This document shows, piece by piece, positions 24,400 to 28,650 of a stretch of DNA of 28,650 nt. The translations under genes were made by a program, and so were the position numbers. Under the pieces are notes generated by a model. It was not told the DNA's origin and ran no database searches. It saw only the letters and a program-made list of their open reading frames with translations. The first letter of the stretch is position 1, and each line of letters begins with the position of its first letter. The stretch comes from UBA1206 sp045600105. Lineage in GTDB: Bacteria; Bacillota; Clostridia; Oscillospirales; CAG-382. The DNA lies in the NCBI GenBank assembly GCA_045600105.1, contig JAZRXG010000003.1, positions 1-28,650 of the forward strand, written 5' to 3'.

Positions 24400-24463
24400 T
24401 TGAAAATTGCAAACGGCAAATTGAAAATCAATGATGATTTCCGCACTAATCCGTGCGGAAATC
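24400..24463. repeat. Composite repeat (AATTTGCC block plus GATTTCCGCAC hairpin)
   Basis: ATTGAAAATTGCAAACGGCA and TTGAAAATCA lead into GATTTCCGCAC (24436-24446) paired with GTGCGGAAATC (24453-24463). It starts at the stop codon of the plus-strand gene. A stretch of TAACTCA-type short repeats follows at about 24469-24494. Confidence 0.7.
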
Positions 24464-24496
24464 GACCCTAACTCATAACTCACAACTCATAACTAA

Positions 24497-24530
24497 AAAG
24501 GATTTCCGCGTTTTCCCGCGGAAATCCTTT
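24497..24530. terminator. Terminator hairpin between convergent genes
   Basis: AAAGGATTTCCGCG (24497-24510) pairs perfectly over 14 bp with 24517-24530, loop TTTTCC. It lies 16 bp past the stop of the minus-strand gene and belongs to the GATTTCCGC hairpin family. It could stop transcription from both sides. Confidence 0.75.
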
Positions 24531-24546
24531 GTTTGCTTATGGCTTC

Positions 24547-25716
24547 TCAATAGTATATTCTGTCAAATTCGAAGCTTACTTCCCTTACTCTTTCGTCGGC
24601 GAATATTTCTTTGATCTCTCCGTAAGACAGATAGAGCCATACGTTTCCGTAAGTGACCGAATCGTTCTCGCCGTAGGCAAAACGCGGCTTCAGACCGTAT
24701 TCGTAAATAACGGCGTCTCTCGTTGCGGGAACAAGCCCGGCAAGCAGGTCGTATTCCATTTCGATGTACTGCTCCCAATAACTGAGCTGATCGTCTTCGC
24801 TCAGCGCGTAGTAATTCTCGCCTTCCCTGCCGAGGCAGCGCATTATCGCGTCTTCGACCCTTTCGCCGGATTCTCTGTAAACCGTTCCGTATTTATCTTT
24901 GAAAGCGTTGTTTATCTGTTCTTCCGTCGGGTAACAGTTGACATGTACGAGAAATCTGCCGTCCTCGTCGGTGATCGCGTCCTCGATGACGTCGCGGCTT
25001 CCGCAGTCGAACGCGGCGTATTCCGGCACGAGTTCAACTAAATACATGCAGTCGTCGGGAGACGTAAGCGAACGTATCTGCGCTTCGGTCATAAAACCAA
25101 TATCCCAATTTTCTTTATACGATCCGTCCCGGTTCTCGTTGCGATGCATTTGGAACTGATACGTTGAATCGTATATCGTGACCGTGACCTGTTTTCTCTC
25201 GCAGCCCGCGAAAAACGCGTCTTTTCTTTCGTTTTCCGTGTCATCGTCAAGATCGGATTCGGACCACACGCGGACCGTCACGGCGAAAAGTGCGGTCTCG
25301 GAGTCGTTTTCGTCAAGGGCTCTTCTGAGCTCGCCCAATAGCATAACGGTACCGTTCGTGATTTTCAAATCCTCCGGCTTTTCTCCATCGGGTTCATTGC
25401 TTCCGCAGATTATCTCGGGGGCTTTTTTGTTTTCTTCGTCTGACGTCTGCTCCGCCGAAACGGGTTCGGCACGGCTTTCCTCGGGAGGATCGGGCTGCTC
25501 ATCCCTGCCGCTGTCGGCGGCAGAAACATTTTCGCTGCTTTCCGCAAAATTGCTGCCGTTTTTCTTAAGGAGCGCGTATCCGCCGAGGGCGATGACCGCC
25601 ACGATGGCAAAGCAGCAGGCAACGGACAGATATTTTTTTCTTCTCGTTTTTTTGGCTTTTTCATATTCGTCGGCTTTGGCGAACACTTCGTCAAGCACTT
25701 TTTTGTGATCTTTCAT
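24547..25716 (-). CDS. Single-pass membrane protein coupled to sigma-3
   Basis: This 389-residue protein has a short basic cytoplasmic N-terminus (1-29, KAKKTRRKKY at its end), one membrane helix (about 30-50), an acidic Ser/Glu/Pro-rich linker (about 52-110), then an outer domain of about 280 residues with no recognised motif. ATG 25716 overlaps the sigma-3 stop by ATGA and follows AAGGAGGG by 9 nt, the same coupling as in the sigma-1 module. The N-terminus is too short for a typical zinc-binding anti-sigma domain, so if it binds the sigma factor it must do so differently. An anti-sigma or sensor role is inferred from gene order only. Confidence 0.8.
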   Translation of the reverse strand: MKDHKKVLDEVFAKADEYEKAKKTRRKKYLSVACCFAIVAVIALGGYALLKKNGSNFAESSENVSAADSGRDEQPDPPEESRAEPVSAEQTSDEENKKAPEIICGSNEPDGEKPEDLKITNGTVMLLGELRRALDENDSETALFAVTVRVWSESDLDDDTENERKDAFFAGCERKQVTVTIYDSTYQFQMHRNENRDGSYKENWDIGFMTEAQIRSLTSPDDCMYLVELVPEYAAFDCGSRDVIEDAITDEDGRFLVHVNCYPTEEQINNAFKDKYGTVYRESGERVEDAIMRCLGREGENYYALSEDDQLSYWEQYIEMEYDLLAGLVPATRDAVIYEYGLKPRFAYGENDSVTYGNVWLYLSYGEIKEIFADERVREVSFEFDRIYY

Positions 25717-26255
25717 AGGGTGATACCCTCCTTTTCGAGTTCTTTTTTCAGTTCCTCGCGCGCACGCCTCAGAAGATGATCGACGGACGACACGCTCTTT
25801 TTCATAACAGACGCGATCTCGCTTACCGAAAGCGATTCGAAATACATCAGCCAGAGCGACTGACGGTATTCGCTTTTGAGCCTTTTCATCGCCTTGTGGA
25901 GCGAAACGTTCCGTTCGGTCTTCAGGTATTCGTTCTCGACTTCAGCGTCGGACGGCACGTTTTCCGCCTCGTCGATCTGCGTTTCCATACGGCGCGATGA
26001 TGCGCGCAGCTTGTCGAGGGCGACGTTCCTGCCGATGGCGTAAAGCCACGTTTTAAACGACGATTTTGCCGAAAAGCGCGGTTTTTTGGTGGCGAGCTTC
26101 ACAAAAACGTCTTCCGCCGCTTCCTCGGCGGCGTTGAGGTCGCGGAAATAGGTGTTGAGGTAAAGGGAAAGCGGATCGTAGTATTCGTCGACGATGCGCG
26201 CGAACGCTTCCCTGTCGCCGTCAAGAAAACGGCTGTAATCGTTTTCGGTTTTCAC
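25713..26255 (-). CDS. ECF-type RNA polymerase sigma factor (sigma-3)
   Basis: This 180-residue sigma factor has region 2 at about 5-85 (FLDGDREAFARIVDEYYDPL, EEAAEDVFVKLATKKPRF, KTWLYAIGRNVALDKLR) and region 4 at about 120-175 (YRQSLWLMYFESLSVSEIA then SSVDHLLRRAREELKKEL). I chose GTG 26255 as start: it sits seven bases after AGGAG, and the resulting length matches the other two sigma factors. The longer ATG-initiated reading at 26333 has a Lys/Arg-rich leader with no SD and overlaps a repeat. Translation is coupled to the membrane protein by ATGA. Confidence 0.9.
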   Translation of the reverse strand: MKTENDYSRFLDGDREAFARIVDEYYDPLSLYLNTYFRDLNAAEEAAEDVFVKLATKKPRFSAKSSFKTWLYAIGRNVALDKLRASSRRMETQIDEAENVPSDAEVENEYLKTERNVSLHKAMKRLKSEYRQSLWLMYFESLSVSEIASVMKKSVSSVDHLLRRAREELKKELEKEGITL

Positions 26256-26285
26256 TTTTCCGCTCCTTTCGCTTGGTTTCAATTT

Positions 26286-26302
26286 GCAAAACGCGGTTTT
26301 GC
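26286..26302. repeat. Small hairpin in the sigma-3 leader
   Basis: GCAAAAC (26286-26292) and GTTTTGC (26296-26302) form a perfect 7-bp stem with loop GCG, about 30 nt upstream of the sigma-3 SD. The surrounding AATTTGCA sequence is related to the AATTTGCC dispersed block. It could affect leader folding; no function is evident. Confidence 0.5.
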
Positions 26303-26391
26303 ATTTGCTTTTTAATCTCAAGGTACCTTTCACTCATTAGACGTCGAAAAGCGTAAATATCCGCCTCAGACGTCCGAAAAATCGCAAAAAT

Positions 26392-26421
26392 ATTATAGCA
26401 CAGAAGAAAAAGAAAAAGCAA
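26392..26421 (-). promoter_or_regulatory. Promoter of the sigma-3 operon
   Basis: On the minus strand an extended -10, TGCTATAAT (26400-26392), is preceded at 18 nt by TTGCTT (26421-26416). The leader is about 130 nt. The -10 context TGTGCTATAATATTTTTG is one base different from that of sigma-2. Confidence 0.6.
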
Positions 26422-26454
26422 ATCAATTTTTTTGACTTTTTCGGCAAAAAGGTA

Positions 26455-26482
26455 TTGACAAATCGCAATTTATGTGTATAAT
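26455..26482 (+). promoter_or_regulatory. tRNA-Leu promoter
   Basis: Exact consensus TTGACA (26455-26460) and TATAAT (26477-26482) with a 16-nt spacer, 30 bp upstream of the tRNA. A GC-rich inverted repeat, CTGTCCGCGGACAG (26491-26504), lies in the short leader. Confidence 0.85.
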
Positions 26483-26512
26483 ACTTAATGCTGTCCGCGG
26501 ACAGGATAATAT

Positions 26513-26595
26513 GCGGCTGTGGCGGAACTGGCAGACGCGCACGTTTGAGGGGCGTGTGGGCAACCATATGGGTTCAAGTCCCATTAGCCGCACCA
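26513..26595 (+). tRNA. tRNA-Leu (anticodon GAG), CCA encoded
   Basis: This 83-nt cloverleaf has acceptor arm GCGGCTG / TAGCCGC with discriminator A and encoded CCA. The D-arm is GCGGAACTGGCAGACGC. The anticodon stem CACGT / GCGTG has loop TTGAGGG (anticodon GAG, reading CUC/CUU). A short variable arm, TGG-GCAA-CCA, is present, and the T-arm is ATGGG-TTCAAGT-CCCAT. The extra variable stem and D-loop fit class II tRNA-Leu. It is a single tRNA unit flanked by a consensus promoter and a 19-bp hairpin. Confidence 0.96.
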
Positions 26596-26596
26596 A

Positions 26597-26639
26597 GAAA
26601 GAAACCTCTTTTGCCTTTACGGCAAAAGAGGTTTCTTTC
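26597..26639 (+). terminator. Hairpin after tRNA-Leu
   Basis: A perfect 19-bp stem (26597-26615 with 26621-26639) encloses loop TTTAC and starts one base after the CCA. The 3' arm ends GGTTTCTTTC rather than in an uninterrupted U-run, but the stem is very stable and the position fits a terminator or processing signal. Confidence 0.75.
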
Positions 26640-26640
26640 A

Positions 26641-26730
26641 ATGATATCCGTTCCTGTCGGAACGGGTGATATACCTTCGGTATGATATCGCACTTCGTGC
26701 GATGATATATGCCTGCGGCGTGTGAAATAT
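26641..26730. repeat. Tandem mini-hairpin array with TGATAT spacers
   Basis: TGATAT spacers at 26642, 26667, 26683 and 26703 alternate with palindromes: CCGTTCC-TGTC-GGAACGG, TACC-TTC-GGTA, ATCGCAC-TTC-GTGCGAT and GCC-TGC-GGC. The last unit ends with TGTGAAATA, the spacer used in the array at 12943-13030, linking the two arrays. It abuts the broken four-helix-bundle gene. Confidence 0.7.
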
Positions 26731-26948
26731 TGGAAATAGCCTTAAAAGAAGCAAACGAAACAAGTTATTGGCTGAAGCTTCTTTTTGAAACCGGCAGAAT
26801 CGCCGAATCAGACTATCAAAATACAGAAAAGCTTTGCGGTAATATTCGCAGATTGTTGATTGCTTCCTGTTCTACCGCAAAAATAATACGTAGATCAGAA
26901 AGATTTACTTGCAGTGTACCCAAAGTCAAGTACAATTTTGATTTGTAG
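26709..26948 (+). pseudogene. Remnant of a four-helix-bundle protein gene (23S rRNA IVS-type), C-terminal part
   Basis: The translation EIALKEANETSYWLKLLFET (from 26733) followed by GRIAESDYQ and IRRLLIASCSTAKI matches the C-terminal half of the four-helix-bundle family found in 23S rRNA intervening sequences and near diversity-generating elements. The usual first 65-75 residues are missing; the upstream sequence is the mini-hairpin array. Its end runs into the left end of the IS element at 26915, so the last residues are probably not native. It has no SD and is very unlikely to be expressed as a folded protein. Confidence 0.65.
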
Positions 26949-26969
26949 TGTTTAGTTTTTTCAATAGTG

Positions 26970-26978
26970 TGGTATAAT
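26970..26978 (+). promoter_or_regulatory. Extended -10 promoter inside the IS left end
   Basis: TGGTATAAT gives a perfect extended -10 reading rightward, toward and antisense to the transposase. No clear -35 is present. A transcript would begin around 26985 and cover the structured non-coding segment. Confidence 0.5.
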
Positions 26979-26984
26979 GTTTCC

Positions 26985-27105
26985 GCTTTATCGAATCGGA
27001 GGATAGGGCAACGCTGAGGAGCGACCTGAGCGCCGGTTCGGGTTTGCGGGAGACAGAGTACCAAGTGTGCGCTGTCTCTTTCTTTGTCTCCCGGAAACAA
27101 AAGCG
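26985..27105 (+). ncRNA. Candidate structured RNA in the IS left end
   Basis: This non-coding segment lies between the promoter-like TGGTATAAT and the end of orfB. The arm CGGGAGACA (27047-27055) can pair over 9 bp with TGTCTCCCG (27085-27093), or an overlapping GAGACAG (27050-27056) can pair with CTGTCTC (27072-27078); the two pairings exclude each other. A further GC hairpin, TTGGGGC-AGA-GCCCCAA, lies at 27120-27136 within the orfB 3' end. I know no named RNA family for it. Confidence 0.3.
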
Positions 27106-28056
27106 TTAAACCTCGGGGTTTGGGGCAGAGCCCCAAGTCTTCAACGGATAAATCCCGGTTGTGACATATCCGTAGTATTCCTTCGGTGACAATTTCACCA
27201 GATCCCATTGGTATCTGTCGTTGTTGTAGTAATCGATCCAATCGTCGATCTTTGCTTTGACTTCTTTGTAAGTCTTCATCATAGCGATCTCATACTTGAT
27301 TTCATCCTTCATATGCCCGAAGAAGCTTTCCTGCGGCGCATTGTCCCAGCAGTTGCCTTTGCGTGACATAGACTGTACAAAGTGATTGTCACTCAATGCT
27401 TTGATAAACGCTTTGCTTGTATAATGACACCCCTGATCGCTGTGCACGATAGTTGTATCGTCAAGCGTGCTGCCGTGTGCCTTAACAAGGTCTGCAACCG
27501 TTTTCAGCACGAACGCCACTTCGAGACTTTCGCTTACTTCGTATGCAAGTACCTCTCTTGTAAACGCATCAAGTATCGTCGAAAGATAACATACTCCGTT
27601 ATCGTAAAACACATAGGTAATGTCCGTAAGCAGCACTTTCCTCACACCGCCGGCAAGAAACTGCCTGTCAACCTTGTTCGGAAAGACGGTGTTGGTTCTT
27701 AACGCTTTTGCCATTTGCCTGTACGGATTCGGACCCCTATACGGGCATTTTAAGCCGTATTTGCGCATAAGCCGACGTATTTTTTTGAGATTCATCACTA
27801 TGTCTTTGTGCAAAAGCCGCATATATATGCTTCTTGCACCTTTGGCATAGCCTCTGTATTTGTATGCTTCAAGTATCTGTTCAAAGTCGGCTCTGTCGGA
27901 TTCCTCGTGCCTTTGACGATAAGGTTCCGCATCCAACCATTCGTAATATCCCGAACGGGAAACCTTTGCAAGTTCGCACATCTTTGCGATGCTCAAAGCA
28001 TTGTTATCCCGGCAGGCCGCATTACGGATGATTTCAAATTTTGCAGACGTTATCAC
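27106..28056 (-). CDS. IS3-family transposase OrfB (DDE integrase core)
   Basis: This 316-residue protein has an N-terminal HTH_21-like region (about 20-110, KVSRSGYYEWL and IRRLMRKYGLKCPYRG) and an rve integrase core. The DDE triad is visible: Asp in LLTDITYVFYD, Asp in VHSDQGCHYTS and Glu in NCWDNAPQESFFGHMK. It begins at GTG 28056, overlapping the orfA stop by 4 nt. In IS3 elements OrfB is normally made as part of an OrfAB fusion by -1 frameshifting, and a suitable A8 run lies upstream. The gene looks intact. Confidence 0.93.
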   Translation of the reverse strand: MITSAKFEIIRNAACRDNNALSIAKMCELAKVSRSGYYEWLDAEPYRQRHEESDRADFEQILEAYKYRGYAKGARSIYMRLLHKDIVMNLKKIRRLMRKYGLKCPYRGPNPYRQMAKALRTNTVFPNKVDRQFLAGGVRKVLLTDITYVFYDNGVCYLSTILDAFTREVLAYEVSESLEVAFVLKTVADLVKAHGSTLDDTTIVHSDQGCHYTSKAFIKALSDNHFVQSMSRKGNCWDNAPQESFFGHMKDEIKYEIAMMKTYKEVKAKIDDWIDYYNNDRYQWDLVKLSPKEYYGYVTTGIYPLKTWGSAPNPEV

Positions 28057-28484
28057 TTCGCACCGCCCGTTTTCCCACCGTAAGCCTCTTCCACCGAACG
28101 AATTTTTTTTAGAAAATCGTTCTCTTGTTCCAGATAGGCGTTCCGGTGTTCAAGCTCCCTGATTCGCTTTGCCATTTGGGCTTCGGTGCTTTGAGCTTCC
28201 TTGCGGCTGTTGTTCTTTCGTTTGTCTTCAAATCCGGACTCGGTTTCTGCTTTTTCAAAAAGCTTGTTCCTGAAATTTTGCAATCTTTTGCTTCCGAGGG
28301 ATTCAACATCAAATCCGGCATCCATGAAGATCTGACGCATACTTTTTCCGCCGCAGTATTCATCGTATGCCATTTTTTTGAATTCCGGCGTAAAGCTGAC
28401 CGTCCATTGCGTTGCCTTTTCAACATACGGATGTTCCTGAAGCTTTTTGACATATTCTTTGGAAATTGGTATTCTTGCTTGCAT
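28053..28484 (-). CDS. IS3-family OrfA (helix-turn-helix, leucine zipper)
   Basis: This 143-residue protein has an N-terminal HTH domain (SFTPEFKKMAYDEYCGGKSM then RQIFMDAGFD) that would bind the IS ends, and a C-terminal coiled coil (QMAKRIRELEHRNAYLEQEN) for multimerisation with OrfAB. I chose ATG 28484, with an AAAGG-type SD; an upstream in-frame ATG at 28547 has no SD. It stops within the first codons of orfB. A run of eight A's near its end allows a -1 shift into the orfB frame. Confidence 0.85.
   Translation of the reverse strand: MQARIPISKEYVKKLQEHPYVEKATQWTVSFTPEFKKMAYDEYCGGKSMRQIFMDAGFDVESLGSKRLQNFRNKLFEKAETESGFEDKRKNNSRKEAQSTEAQMAKRIRELEHRNAYLEQENDFLKKIRSVEEAYGGKTGGAK
28103..28110 (-). 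other. Probable -1 ribosomal frameshift site of the IS
   Basis: On the minus strand CTA AAA AAA ATT (orfA frame) contains an A8 run. Slipping back one base gives AAT TCG and a frame that stays open through the orfA stop into orfB, creating an OrfAB fusion, as in other IS3 elements. Confidence 0.65.
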
Positions 28485-28650
28485 TTGTATCCGACCTTTC
28501 TTCTGCTTGACCGGATACATTTTACCATAAGCTCGGACTTTTTTCAACTGTACTGTTTTCGGGTTTTCTTCTTTCGCTACCTGTCCTCTTTTCGGGGACG
28601 TCTCCCAAAAGCACTACAATACACCTGTCCGTTTTTATGGGTACAGTTTA

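Larger units (their letters stand above)
26915..28645. mobile_element. IS3-family insertion sequence (IS150-like)
   Basis: A 1731-bp element is bounded by TGTACCCA (26915-26922) and TGGGTACA (28638-28645). The similarity extends inward over about 35 nt to GTAGTG on each side, giving imperfect terminal inverted repeats with TG...CA ends. It contains orfA and orfB on the minus strand, overlapping by 4 nt. The flanks (CAG left, GTT right) show no target-site duplication, so it may be old or rearranged. About 180 bp between the left end and orfB is non-coding. Confidence 0.75.

Noticed and set aside
26709..26948. Functional small four-helix-bundle gene starting at 26709
   Set aside because: The first codons come from the hairpin array, no SD is present, and roughly half of the family's normal length is missing.
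26915..28645. Target-site duplication flanking the IS element
   Set aside because: The three to five bases on either side (CAG left, GTT right) do not match in any alignment of the ends that I tried.

Overview
The window looks like chromosomal DNA from a Clostridia-type Firmicute (Bacillota), most likely an Oscillospirales-like gut lineage. This is inferred from moderately high G+C, strong AGGAGG-type ribosome binding sites, consensus sigma-A promoters, a stand-alone CarD regulator, a GldF/GldG-DUF4340 ABC cluster, ECF sigma genes translationally coupled to single-pass membrane proteins, and typical dispersed palindromes. No rRNA gene or marker is present that would fix the species.

Layout. 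(1) 1-2305, minus strand: pyrR-uraA pyrimidine salvage operon with a consensus promoter and an attenuator-like terminator in the pyrR leader. (2) 2439-12866, plus strand: one long, tightly packed operon. It holds a methylglyoxal-synthase-like protein lacking the catalytic residues, hisS, aspS, an ABC ATPase, an ABC-2 permease, a GldG-like protein, a DUF4340-type membrane protein and a lipoprotein. Gaps are 7-79 bp or short overlaps. (3) 13191-16064, minus: ECF sigma factor (sigma-1) coupled by an ATGA overlap to a single-pass membrane protein ending in BspA-type leucine-rich repeats. (4) 16204-17606, plus: CarD-like regulator and a hemolysin III/PAQR-type membrane protein, each with its own promoter. 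(5) 17955-19737, minus: MsbA/MdlB-type ABC exporter half-transporter. (6) 19755-23479, plus: second ECF sigma factor and a large unrecognised membrane protein, separated by 453 bp of repeats including a complete MITE-like element. (7) 23497-24399, plus: small two-helix membrane protein whose promoter, SD and an upstream terminator-like hairpin lie in one 17-bp perfect inverted repeat. (8) 24547-26421, minus: third ECF sigma factor, again ATGA-coupled to a single-pass membrane protein. (9) 26455-26639: tRNA-Leu(GAG) with consensus promoter and hairpin. (10) 26641-28645: hairpin array, a remnant of a four-helix-bundle (23S rRNA IVS-type) gene and a complete-looking IS3-family element.

The most distinctive content is the 10.5-kb cluster of three ECF sigma / membrane-protein modules with unrelated extracytoplasmic parts. 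Each resembles a sigma/anti-sigma or sigma/sensor pair. The intergenic spaces are unusually rich in repeats: composite AATTTGCC/GATTTCCGC hairpins, AAAGGAATTTCGCA hairpins, tandem mini-hairpin arrays, a GTAGGGG-type repeat and a MITE family. These sit mostly at operon ends, where many could act as terminators.

All calls come from reading the sequence and translations. No database search, covariance model or expression data was available.
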